From the NCBI RefSeq assembly GCF_000430825.1, contig NZ_AUMT01000010.1, forward strand, positions 123,546 through 187,545: a stretch of DNA of 64,000 bases, written 5' to 3'. The position numbers and the translations under genes were made by a program. Source of the stretch: Chryseobacterium daeguense DSM 19388 (GTDB lineage: Bacteria > Bacteroidota > Bacteroidia > Flavobacteriales > Weeksellaceae). Below are positions 43,728-51,835 of the stretch, in pieces. Numbering within the stretch: position 1 is the stretch's first letter; each line of letters opens with the position of its first letter. A model generated the notes under the pieces. It did not search any database, had not been told where the DNA came from, and saw only the letters and a list, made by a program, of their open reading frames with translations.

Positions 43728-44867
43728 ATGGGGCTGATCATCTTACAAGGCATTTTAATTCTCCTTATTATTTCGGTTATCCTTGTTTACATTTTAGGAT
43801 ACGGCTATCTGTTTAACGGGATTTCCAAAACCTATCTTAAAGGAAAACTAAGTGCTAATATCGACGACGGAAAGTTTTTTACCAGCAACCTCATCGCCAC
43901 AAAAAATCCGAAACCCTGGCGGGAAGCGGCAACATACAATAAAACTGAACTTCCGAAAAATATAATTGATGATTTAAAGCACTCGAACACTGCATCATTC
44001 CTTGTTGTTAAGGATGGAGAACTTGTTCATGAACAATATTTCAACGGCTATCATAAATTATCCAACACCAATTCTTTTTCGATGGCTAAAGCCATCACTG
44101 TAATGCTTTTCGGAAAAGCCCTGGAAGAAGGGAAAATTAAAAATATTGATGCTCTTTTTTCGGATTATTTTCAAGAGTTTAAGCAGAAAGAATTTGGTAA
44201 AAACTTAACCCTTAAAAATTTAGCCCAAATGGAAGCCGGCCTTAATTGGGACGAAGATTATAAAAATCCTTTTTTGCCCAACGCAAAAGCTTATTATGGA
44301 AGAAGCCTTATAAAAGCTACTTTTTCAAGAAAATTTAAAGAAAATCCGGGAGAAAAATTTGAATATCAGAGCGGCTCCACACAACTGCTGGGATTTGCCG
44401 TAAGAAAAGCGGTGGGACAATCTCTGGCCAGCTATTTATCTGAAAAATTCTGGGTTCCGATGGGTATGGAATATGCTGCAACCTGGAGCACAGACGAAAG
44501 CGGCATGGAAAAAACCTACTGCTGCATCCATTCCAACGCAAGAGATTTTGCAAAGCTGGGACAGTTATTTTTAGATAACGGAAAAGTTGGCGACCAACAG
44601 CTCTTAAATCCTGATTTTATCAACCAAATGAAAAATCCCACCGAAAAATCCCAGCAAATCTACGGAATGGGCTTTTGGATTAATAATGATAACCCTATTA
44701 AACATTATTATTTTCTGGGACTTCAGGGACAATATATTATCATGGTTCCGGAACATAAAATGGTCATCGTAAGAACCGGCAGCTACAATAATCTTCCGAA
44801 AACCGACAGAGGAAGGCCCGATCAGGTGAAGTTTTTAGTAAATGAAACCGTAAAATTATTTGCTTAA
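43728..44867 (+). CDS. Membrane-anchored serine hydrolase, class C beta-lactamase fold
   Basis: The 379-residue product begins with a strong N-terminal hydrophobic helix (about 3-25). The acylating Ser and Lys are in SFSMAKAITV (SxxK), and the YxS-type motif is in FEYQSGSTQLLGFAVRKAVG. These are penicillin-binding-protein-like hydrolases or esterases. Specificity is not evident. It is probably alone, although the DUF1801 gene follows 45 nt later. Confidence 0.87.
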   Translation: MGLIILQGILILLIISVILVYILGYGYLFNGISKTYLKGKLSANIDDGKFFTSNLIATKNPKPWREAATYNKTELPKNIIDDLKHSNTASFLVVKDGELVHEQYFNGYHKLSNTNSFSMAKAITVMLFGKALEEGKIKNIDALFSDYFQEFKQKEFGKNLTLKNLAQMEAGLNWDEDYKNPFLPNAKAYYGRSLIKATFSRKFKENPGEKFEYQSGSTQLLGFAVRKAVGQSLASYLSEKFWVPMGMEYAATWSTDESGMEKTYCCIHSNARDFAKLGQLFLDNGKVGDQQLLNPDFINQMKNPTEKSQQIYGMGFWINNDNPIKHYYFLGLQGQYIIMVPEHKMVIVRTGSYNNLPKTDRGRPDQVKFLVNETVKLFA

Positions 44868-44912
44868 AGGCTGGAACTAAGGTTTAAGTTTAAAATATTT
44901 AAAAGTAATAAG

Positions 44913-45527
44913 ATGGAAAAATACAATCCTTCCGTGGATGAATATATTGAGAAATCTGCAGATTTTGCAAAACCTATCCTAAACTATCTCCGGGAAGTTG
45001 TTCATGAAGTATGTCCCGATTGCGAAGAAGCTATAAAATGGAAATTTCCAACTTTTATGTATAAAGGAAAAATTCTTTGTTCAATGGTTGCATTCAAAAA
45101 TTATTGCAGCATGGGCTTCTGGCTTCATGGTGAGATGAAAACCATAAAGAATCTTGAAACCGATGTTGAAAAAACCAATATGTTCAGCCTTGGAAAGATC
45201 ACTACAACAGAAGATCTGCCTCCCAAACCTCAGCTCACAAAAATTATCCAAGAAGCCATGGAATTAACAGATATGGGGGTTACTTTGAAGAAAGCGCCAC
45301 CATCTAAAACAGAAATTGCAGTTCCTGATGAGTTTCAAAGTGCATTAAATGAAAACAAAAAAGCTTTACAGGTATTTGAAAAAGCGTCACCTTCTTTCCG
45401 GAAAGAATACATCACTTGGATTATTGATGCTAAAACAGAGGCCACCAGAAACAAAAGAATAGACCAGGTTCTGGAATGGATTTCTGAAGGAAAAGGACGA
45501 AACTGGAAATATGAAAAAAAGAAATAA
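44913..45527 (+). CDS. YdeI/OmpD-associated family protein with DUF1801 domain
   Basis: The 204-residue product has an N-terminal DUF1801 part (YIEKSADFAKPILNYLREVVHEVCPDCEEAIKWKFPTFMYKGKILCSMVAFKNYCSMGFWLHG) and a C-terminal YdeI-type helical segment (VPDEFQSALNENKKALQVFEKASPSFRKEYITWI, then TEATRNKRIDQVLEWI). The biochemical role is unknown. It is convergent with umuC across a 50-base gap. Confidence 0.85.
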   Translation: MEKYNPSVDEYIEKSADFAKPILNYLREVVHEVCPDCEEAIKWKFPTFMYKGKILCSMVAFKNYCSMGFWLHGEMKTIKNLETDVEKTNMFSLGKITTTEDLPPKPQLTKIIQEAMELTDMGVTLKKAPPSKTEIAVPDEFQSALNENKKALQVFEKASPSFRKEYITWIIDAKTEATRNKRIDQVLEWISEGKGRNWKYEKKK

Positions 45528-45577
45528 GCGCGTCTGAATTTGCAATGGAAGCAGAAGTTTTTCTTTAAACTAAGTTT

Positions 45578-46849
45578 TTAGTGGAACCGGAAGTTGGCTT
45601 CATTTAGCGTATTATTTTTTAAGAATGCTTCATATTCCGGAGACAGTTGGGCACGCCCGAAAGTATTTTGACCACTCATGCTTCCAAGCCGCACTTTATC
45701 TTTCCCATATTTCTTATTCATGGCATCCATTGCCTTCATTACCGGCAGATGCTGATTTTGGGTATCTTCTTCAAAAAGATTGATTAATCTCTGATCTTCA
45801 GGAACGAAATCATTTACAATAACGCCTGCTTTTTTATAATGAAATCCTTCTCTGTAAATACTTTCAAACAGTTCATTCACTACCCTTCCAATGAGGATGG
45901 AGGAATTTGTAGGATTAGGAAGAATTTTTGTGGCTGCATTTCTGTATTCCGGAAGATCTTTCCTGAAACGGTTCGTCTGCACAAAAACCGTGACCTTTTT
46001 ACAGCAGGTATTTTGCCTTCTGAGCCTTTCAGAACAATACATACCGAAAGTTTCCAAACGTTCACGGACATCCTCTTTTTTTGTGAGCATTTCCATGAAG
46101 CTTCTTGTGACCGCAATGGATTTTTTTGCTGATGGAGTATCTAATTCCAATTGACGAATTCCCTTCAGCTCGTTAATCATCCGTACCCCATGAATTCCCA
46201 TTACTTTACGGACCCACATTTCAGGTTTTTGGAGCAGATCCCATGCTTTGTGAACGCCGCTATCCTGCATTTTAACGGTAAGTCTTCTTCCGATTCCCCA
46301 AACATCTCCAATATTTAGCCATTTTAGTGCTTTTTCGATTTTTTCAGGAGTATCTAAAATGTAAACACCATTGAATTTCTCAGGAAAATCTTTGACAATC
46401 CTGTTCGCAACCTTACACAAGGTTTTTGTAGGGGCAATTCCTATGCTTACCGGAATATTTGCCTCTTCTTTAATTTTATCTTTAATCTCAAGACAGTAAT
46501 CGTAAATACTGACATATTTAAAACCGGTAAGATTTAAAAACAATTCATCAATACTGTAGACTTCATGCTCTACAACATAGGACTTTGCAATACGAATAAC
46601 CTGCTGGCTTTTAAAATTATACAACTCAAATTTCGCAGAAAAAGATTTCACGTCATGTTCCTTGAAAAGCTTTTTATACTTAAACGCAGGAGCCGCCATC
46701 GGAATTCCAAGCTCTTTGGCTTCCTTGCTTCGGGACACAACACATCCGTCGTTGTTGGAAAGAACCACAACGGGCTTATTTTCCAGCTCAGGATCTAAAG
46801 TCCGTTCACAGGAAACAAAAAAATTATTGCAATCTACTAAAGCATACAT
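45578..46849 (-). CDS. umuC: Y-family DNA polymerase, UmuC type
   Basis: The 423-residue product is an error-prone translesion polymerase. Metal-binding acids are in MYALVDCNNFFVSCER (Asp6) and VYSIDELFLNLTG; the little-finger and C-terminal UmuC tail (GRAQLSPEYEAFLKNN) are present. No umuD or lexA-like partner lies beside it in this window, which is unusual for UmuC. It borders the accessory island. A damage-inducible role is expected for the family, but no SOS box was recognised. Confidence 0.93.
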   Translation of the reverse strand: MYALVDCNNFFVSCERTLDPELENKPVVVLSNNDGCVVSRSKEAKELGIPMAAPAFKYKKLFKEHDVKSFSAKFELYNFKSQQVIRIAKSYVVEHEVYSIDELFLNLTGFKYVSIYDYCLEIKDKIKEEANIPVSIGIAPTKTLCKVANRIVKDFPEKFNGVYILDTPEKIEKALKWLNIGDVWGIGRRLTVKMQDSGVHKAWDLLQKPEMWVRKVMGIHGVRMINELKGIRQLELDTPSAKKSIAVTRSFMEMLTKKEDVRERLETFGMYCSERLRRQNTCCKKVTVFVQTNRFRKDLPEYRNAATKILPNPTNSSILIGRVVNELFESIYREGFHYKKAGVIVNDFVPEDQRLINLFEEDTQNQHLPVMKAMDAMNKKYGKDKVRLGSMSGQNTFGRAQLSPEYEAFLKNNTLNEANFRFH

Positions 46850-46875
46850 GGCTTACTGATGAAACATTTTCAATA

Positions 46876-46883
46876 CAAAATTA
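46876..46883 (-). promoter_or_regulatory. -7 promoter element for umuC
   Basis: The minus strand reads TAATTTTG, 26 nt before the umuC start. Confidence 0.5.
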
Positions 46884-46971
46884 TAACTTTTTGAATAGAT
46901 ATTTATGTTAAATTTAAATTTTAACAGTATATTAAATATTTGATTATCAATACATTAATTTACTCCAAATA

Positions 46972-47005
46972 CGTCAAGTTTTGTCGTACCACAGCGCTAA
47001 CTTTG
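46972..47005 (+). promoter_or_regulatory. WYL-regulon box b with promoter
   Basis: CGTCAAGTTTTGTCG (46972-46986), 11 nt, then TAACTTTG (46998-47005), 26 nt before the M15 peptidase start codon. Confidence 0.75.
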
Positions 47006-47031
47006 CTTTCCAAAAACATTAAATAATTGAT

Positions 47032-47532
47032 ATGGATAAAGTGACTTTATAGAGAATAGAAAAGCTTCACCCGTCAGTAAGGGAAGAAGTAAAACAGATC
47101 ATTAAAGAATGTGACACAGCCTTAACGGGAAGAGCGAAAGTAAGAATTACGCAGGGCCTGAGAAGTTTTGAAGAGCAGGAAAAACTGTACGCAATCGGAA
47201 GAATTACCACAGGAAAAAAAGTAACCAATGCCAAGGCCGGACAAAGCATTCACAATTATGGCTTCGCAGTGGATATTTGTATGATGATTGACGGGAAAAC
47301 TGCGAGCTGGGACACCGTAAAAGACTGGGATAACGATAAAGTAGCCGACTGGTACGAATGCGTAAAGATTTTTGCAAAACACGGCTGGGACTGGGGTGGA
47401 AACTGGAAAACCTTTAAGGACCTTCCCCATTTTGAAAAGAAAAGCATCCTGACGAAAAAAGGTATAGTAAAAACAAGCTGGAGAACACTCATAAAAATGA
47501 ATACAGATGAGGACGGGTATGTGGTTATTTAA
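47032..47532 (+). pseudogene. M15 peptidoglycan peptidase (endolysin-like) with in-frame TAG at codon 7
   Basis: From ATG at 47032 the frame reads MDKVTL, then TAG at 47050-47052, then RIEKLHPSVREEVKQ to the end at 47532, 166 codons in all. Everything after the stop is an intact M15 L-Ala-D-Glu peptidase: zinc ligands His74 and Asp81 in SIHNYGFAVD and His133 in LPHFEK. Family members start with the same phrase uninterrupted, with Glu at this codon as I recall, so one base change explains the stop. There is no signal peptide, as in phage endolysins. No good start codon follows before the active site. It could be dead, or read through. Confidence 0.8.
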
Positions 47533-47562
47533 TTCTCCTTTAATTGAAATTTATTTTTAACA

Positions 47563-47596
47563 CGACAAGTTCTGTCGCTTCCCCGACCTACCTTTG
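47563..47596 (+). promoter_or_regulatory. WYL-regulon box c with promoter
   Basis: CGACAAGTTCTGTCG (47563-47577), a perfect dyad, then 11 nt and TACCTTTG (47589-47596). It stands before the patatin gene with a leader of about 125 nt. Confidence 0.78.
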
Positions 47597-47636
47597 CTTT
47601 ACAGGAAAACACCAAAAGCGATCTCAATAATAAGCT

Positions 47637-47674
47637 AAAACCAATAGTTAATTCTTCGGAAAACTATTGGTTTT
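47637..47674 (+). promoter_or_regulatory. Hairpin in the leader of the patatin gene
   Basis: AAAACCAATAGTT and its exact complement form a 13-bp stem with a 12-nt loop, downstream of box c and 48 nt before the start codon. No strong T run follows, so attenuation is possible but simple termination is unlikely. Confidence 0.55.
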
Positions 47675-47722
47675 ACTTGTCTAAGGCTGCTAAGGTTTTT
47701 CCAGGAAAAATGTAAAAGCAAC

Positions 47723-48760
47723 ATGAAAAAGACAACCATTCTTTCTTTGGACGGGGGCGGAATCAGGGGAATTATCACCTGCATTATTCTGCGTTACATA
47801 GAAGAGCAGCTGCAGATTCATGATAAACCAAGCGCCAAGCTTGGAGACTATTTTGATCTCGTGGCCGGAAGCAGCACAGGAGGGCTGATTGCGTCTATTA
47901 TTCTATGTCCCGATGAACACCGGAAGGCAAAGTATTCTATCCAGAAAGGATTAGAATTATACGCCGAAAAAGGTGGCGACATATTCCAGGTTTCTTTTTG
48001 GGAGCGTTTAGTAAATCCGTTTGGATTAATTAATGAAAAAATCTCACAGGAAGAGCTTGAAAAAAATTTGAATGACTTTTTTGGAAATTTAGAACTAAAA
48101 GAATTAATAAAACCGTGTTTAATAACAAGCTATGATATCGAAAACAGAAGAGCAAAGATTTTCAACTCATGGAAGGCGAGCCTGAGTACAGATAATTTTT
48201 ATGTAAAAGATGTTTGCAGAGCGACTTCGGCTGCACCTACATATTTTAGCCCGGTTCAGATTAAATCAATGTATGGGCAGATTTTCAGCCTGATAGACGG
48301 CGGTATGTTTGCCAATAATCCTGCACTTTGTGCATACGCGGAAGCCCGGAAAATACCTTTTGCGGAAGTTTTGAAGAACCATCAAAAGGCCAACCATCCT
48401 ACGGTGAATGATCTCCTGATAGTTTCCATAGGAACTGGTGTAGAGTCCAGGCCATATTCCTTTAAAAAACTGCAAAAGGCCGGAAAAATAGGTTGGGTAA
48501 ATCCTATTATAGACATTTTAATGTCAGCTAATGCGGAAACCGTAGATTATCAGCTATGCCAGATGTTCCAGACTTTAGGAGTGAGAAATCAGCAAAATTA
48601 TTATCGACTAAATCCTTCGTTGAAAAATGCTACTCCGGCAATGGATAACGTTAGAGGATCGAATATTGAGAACCTGATACAGGCCGGATTAAGCTATATC
48701 GATGATAACAGGGAAGTTTTAAACCAAATCGTACAGAAATTAATCAAAAACAAAATATAA
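47723..48760 (+). CDS. Patatin-like phospholipase
   Basis: The 345-residue product is a Ser-Asp lipid acyl hydrolase. The oxyanion loop is LSLDGGGIRGI at 8-18, the nucleophile Ser51 in AGSSTGG, and the catalytic Asp192 in LIDGGMFANNP. There is no signal peptide, so it would meet the inner membrane from the cytoplasm. The same type of enzyme acts as the membrane-attacking effector in CBASS, but no nucleotide cyclase gene is here. With an endolysin-like gene before it and toxin genes after, a lysis or release role is plausible. Confidence 0.92.
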   Translation: MKKTTILSLDGGGIRGIITCIILRYIEEQLQIHDKPSAKLGDYFDLVAGSSTGGLIASIILCPDEHRKAKYSIQKGLELYAEKGGDIFQVSFWERLVNPFGLINEKISQEELEKNLNDFFGNLELKELIKPCLITSYDIENRRAKIFNSWKASLSTDNFYVKDVCRATSAAPTYFSPVQIKSMYGQIFSLIDGGMFANNPALCAYAEARKIPFAEVLKNHQKANHPTVNDLLIVSIGTGVESRPYSFKKLQKAGKIGWVNPIIDILMSANAETVDYQLCQMFQTLGVRNQQNYYRLNPSLKNATPAMDNVRGSNIENLIQAGLSYIDDNREVLNQIVQKLIKNKI

Positions 48761-48910
48761 GCTTTACAGCTTATAACAGTCTAATATAAGCTTTTTAACT
48801 TATAACTAAAATAAATCGATTATATTCTAATTTTTTGACACTTTATTTTTCTTATTGATTAATAAATACTTAAAAGAAAATATTTTTTATTCTAAAAAAC
48901 GTTTAAAACA

Positions 48911-48944
48911 CGTCAAGTTTTGTCGCCCTCCGCTTCTATCTTTG
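48911..48944 (+). promoter_or_regulatory. WYL-regulon box d with promoter
   Basis: CGTCAAGTTTTGTCG (48911-48925), 11 nt, then TATCTTTG (48937-48944), before the small acidic protein gene. The gap from 48761 to here is AT-rich and holds short hairpins ending the patatin transcript (ATAAGCT-TTAC-AGCTTAT). Confidence 0.75.
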
Positions 48945-48994
48945 AAGTATAAAACAAAGCACAAAACAATCAAATAAAACTTAAAAAATAACTA

Positions 48995-49240
48995 TTGAAT
49001 TCAACATTTATTAATGCTGAACAGCCAGAAAAACGCTCAATTTTTAACACCAAACACCAGTCACAAAACATGGAAACACCAAATCACAATCCAGATACTG
49101 TTTTCGATGAAGATCTCTATACCATTGAGTGGAGCGACATCGAAAATGCAGAGATAGACTATGAAAACTATCTGAATGACATCGAAAGCTTCTTCCGCGA
49201 AGATTTTGAAAAAGATATTCTTGAAGAAGATATTTATTAA
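48995..49240 (+). CDS. Small acidic protein of the island
   Basis: With the TTG start the product is 81 residues; an ATG start at 49070 gives 56. The C-terminal half is strikingly acidic (YTIEWSDIENAEIDYENYLNDIESFFREDFEKDILEEDIY). I recognise no family. The N-terminal phrase MNSTFINAEQPE is echoed by a short reading frame after box e (49340), favouring the TTG start or a shared leader. It could act as an inhibitor, chaperone or anti-activator; nothing in the sequence decides. Confidence 0.5.
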   Translation: MNSTFINAEQPEKRSIFNTKHQSQNMETPNHNPDTVFDEDLYTIEWSDIENAEIDYENYLNDIESFFREDFEKDILEEDIY

Positions 49241-49256
49241 ACTAAATTTTTAAACA

Positions 49257-49290
49257 CGCCAAGTTCTGTCGCTGTCTGATATTAATTTTG
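49257..49290 (+). promoter_or_regulatory. WYL-regulon box e with promoter
   Basis: CGCCAAGTTCTGTCG (49257-49271), 11 nt, then TAATTTTG (49283-49290). It drives the 49516-55621 operon through a leader of about 220 nt. Confidence 0.75.
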
Positions 49291-49339
49291 AAGATATAAA
49301 TAAAGCAAAAAAACAATCAAATAAACTTTCTCCAATCCT

Positions 49340-49411
49340 TTGAATTCACCATTCACAAATATTGGACAGCCAGAACTGTGTTTAAAAACAAAAATTCAAA
49401 ACAGAAAATGA
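49340..49411 (+). other. Possible leader peptide duplicated from the small acidic gene
   Basis: TTG-started frame of 23 codons reading MNSPFTNIGQPELCLKTKIQ and on to TGA. Its first 12 residues match MNSTFINAEQPE of the 48995 gene, and the DNA between box and start also aligns (AACAATCAAATAAA in both). It is a truncated duplicate or a conserved leader. The remaining leader to 49515 shows no other structure. Confidence 0.45.
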
Positions 49412-49515
49412 AAAAGGACAAAAGTTAAAAACAACGCCTGCCAATCTTAAAATCAGGCAAAACAAAACGTATAAAAAGTTCAGTAATACAACTAATTAAA
49501 CAATCACAAAAATTT

Positions 49516-50148
49516 ATGAAAACAAAAGAAGAACTAAAACTCTATTTTGAAAATGGAGACAAGCCTACACAAGAACATTTCTGGCAATGGCTGGACTCTT
49601 ATTGGCATAAGGATGAGAAAATTACACAAGATTCCTTAGAAGGAATTGAGAAAATAATTCCTTTTCTAATAAATGACAATTTACAAGGCTCAGCTATGCT
49701 GCTTACAATTCCTAAAAACACTAAAAAGATTCTAAACTCTGCGTATGCATACACGGGAATGTCATATCAAATTGTCAAAGCAGTTTTTAATGAAGGGCTT
49801 GAAGAAATAGAATCATCTGCTTTTCACACTCAAAATATTAAGAGTATTAAAACTCCTTCTACCCTGAAAATTATTGGAAGTTATGCATTTGCAAACCAAG
49901 GAAATAATATCAATGGGGTGGATTCAATAGAAGAAATTATACTTAATGAAGGACTTACCACTATTGGTAATTATGCATTTAGTTCTCCTAAAATAATACT
50001 TTGTAAAAACCTATACATTCCTTCTTCTGTACGATCCATAGGTGTAGGATCATTTGACATACCATCTTTGCAGACAGTTTCAGCTCCCACAGGATTAGAC
50101 TTAAGCAATGCAGGAATTCCATCTACCGCAGTAATCACATACAGATAA
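49516..50148 (+). CDS. BspA-like leucine-rich repeat protein with FFENGD/SYWHK head
   Basis: The 210-residue product begins with a module (YFENGDKPTQEHFWQWLDSYWHKDEK) shared with the next protein. Residues from about 60 onward form LRR_5/BspA repeats: VFNEGLEEIESSAFHT, TPSTLKIIGSYAFAN, LNEGLTTIGNYAFSS, IPSSVRSIGVGSF. Such repeats bind protein or surface ligands. No signal peptide. The stop is 2 nt before the next gene, so they are co-transcribed from box e. Confidence 0.8.
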   Translation: MKTKEELKLYFENGDKPTQEHFWQWLDSYWHKDEKITQDSLEGIEKIIPFLINDNLQGSAMLLTIPKNTKKILNSAYAYTGMSYQIVKAVFNEGLEEIESSAFHTQNIKSIKTPSTLKIIGSYAFANQGNNINGVDSIEEIILNEGLTTIGNYAFSSPKIILCKNLYIPSSVRSIGVGSFDIPSLQTVSAPTGLDLSNAGIPSTAVITYR

Positions 50149-50150
50149 TC

Positions 50151-51815
50151 ATGAAATCAAAACAAGAAATAAAAAAATTCTTCGAAAACGGAGACATCCC
50201 AAATCAGGAACAATTCTGGGAATGGCAAGACTCTTACTGGCATAAAGAAGAACAGATTCCTGCGGACAAAGTAGACTTGGATCTTTCACATAAAGCAGAC
50301 CTTCTCGGTGGAAAAGTTCCCGCTTCGCAGCTTCCAAGCTATGTGGATGATGTAGTTGAATTTCCTTCTTTCTCTTCTTTACCAGCGCAGGGAGAATCGG
50401 GGAAAATTTATGTAACAATAGATAATGACAATCTTTACAGATGGGCTCAAACGCAATATGTCAATATTACACAAGGAGACATTGGAACCTTACAGACAGT
50501 TACGGAAAGAGGCAAAGAAACAACCGAAAATATTAAAATTCAGGGAATTTACTTTGGAGGATTAGAAAATGCGCAGAACATTATTATCGGAGATGAATCT
50601 ACATTTGTAAATAATAGAGCTGGAGGAACTATTGCTATTGGAAAAGGAACAAAACCAGAGGGAACTGATCATCTGGTAATTGGAAATAATGCAGTGGCTA
50701 TTAATGACAGTGGCTCAATTGGAAACACCGTGGTTGGACATTTCTCAATGGCACAATCCACAAGTTCAAGCGAAAATTCTGTATTTGGTTATAATGCCTT
50801 CAGTAATGCAAATAATGCATTTGCTAACACAGTTTACGGAACTTATGCTGGGTTGTTTTCAGGTGACACTTTAACGCAGAATACTATTTTGGGGTATTTT
50901 TCCGGTTGTGGCTTAGGAACCCTTTCAACTAATAATATTATTATTGGTGCAGAATCAACTTTTGGTAATGCCGTTTTACAAAATAAATTATATATACACT
51001 CTTCTACTTTAGGTTCTATCAAAACAGTTTCTCATGCTTTAATTTCAGGAGACTTTGTTGACAGATACGTCAACATCAACGGAAAATTTTCCGTAACTCC
51101 AGGTCAAATGCCTTCATCTGACAGCAGCTACACAAAAAATATTGTCGCTAAACCGGACGGAACTTTTGGATGGGAGAATAAAGTTACCGGAATTCCTTTA
51201 TCTGGGACTGAAATCAACAAACCTATTACAGGAAATATTGAATTTGATAATCTGAATGGCACAAAAGTATTAAAAGGAAACGCTTACAATTCTTACATCT
51301 CTTTTTTAGATGACGGTGTTGTGGAAATTAATAATAGTCCAAACTCAAGCAATGTAGACATATCAGGAATAGACTTAAACGGAACAAGTGCCTTAGCAAA
51401 CGGTATATTGGGCTCTTATTATTATGGTGCTTATTATACAGATAATTCATTTATTCAGAAAAAATATTCAGACAAACAACATTCTTATACATCTCAGGAA
51501 GAAAAAACCGGCGGAAAATGGATCAACGGAAAACCGATTTACAGAAAGACTGTAGTATATAATACCCTTCCTTATCATGGAGAAATAGATATTTCACGAG
51601 ATTTTACAGATGTTGAAATGATTGTTTCCAATCAGATGTTTACAGAATGGTATGCGATGGATATTGCTTTTGCCGGAAACCAATGGAACGCAGAAGCATT
51701 CATAACAATACAGCCGAAGTCAGTGAAAATTCAGTCCATCAAAATGCCGGATTACGATTATTCACTTATTGATTCTTTCACCCTAACCCTTGAATACACA
51801 AAAACAACAAACTAA
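50151..51815 (+). CDS. Tail-spike-like protein with FFENGD/SYWHK head
   Basis: The 554-residue product has the shared N-terminal module (FFENGDIPNQEQFWEWQDSYWHKEEQ), then a DLDLSHKADLLGGKVPASQLPSYVDDVVEF segment and GKIYVTIDNDNLYRWAQTQYV, as in phage tail fibres. The middle (about 120-290) has short beta-roll repeats (IIIGDEST, IAIGKGTK, LVIGNNAV, TVVGHFS, SVFGYNAF) like YadA heads or tail spikes. The C-terminal part is a distinct beta-rich domain. No signal peptide. It is probably a receptor-binding or structural fibre. Confidence 0.75.
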   Translation: MKSKQEIKKFFENGDIPNQEQFWEWQDSYWHKEEQIPADKVDLDLSHKADLLGGKVPASQLPSYVDDVVEFPSFSSLPAQGESGKIYVTIDNDNLYRWAQTQYVNITQGDIGTLQTVTERGKETTENIKIQGIYFGGLENAQNIIIGDESTFVNNRAGGTIAIGKGTKPEGTDHLVIGNNAVAINDSGSIGNTVVGHFSMAQSTSSSENSVFGYNAFSNANNAFANTVYGTYAGLFSGDTLTQNTILGYFSGCGLGTLSTNNIIIGAESTFGNAVLQNKLYIHSSTLGSIKTVSHALISGDFVDRYVNINGKFSVTPGQMPSSDSSYTKNIVAKPDGTFGWENKVTGIPLSGTEINKPITGNIEFDNLNGTKVLKGNAYNSYISFLDDGVVEINNSPNSSNVDISGIDLNGTSALANGILGSYYYGAYYTDNSFIQKKYSDKQHSYTSQEEKTGGKWINGKPIYRKTVVYNTLPYHGEIDISRDFTDVEMIVSNQMFTEWYAMDIAFAGNQWNAEAFITIQPKSVKIQSIKMPDYDYSLIDSFTLTLEYTKTTN

Positions 51816-51835
51816 CACTAAATTATTAATATAAA

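Noticed and set aside
46954..46986. Box b acting on umuC in the other direction
   Set aside because: The dyad is symmetric, but on the minus strand no -7 element stands at the fixed spacing; umuC has a separate TAATTTTG at 46876.
47723..48760. Patatin gene as a CBASS effector
   Set aside because: No CD-NTase, ubiquitin-like or other CBASS partner is present; the neighbours are toxin and fibre genes.
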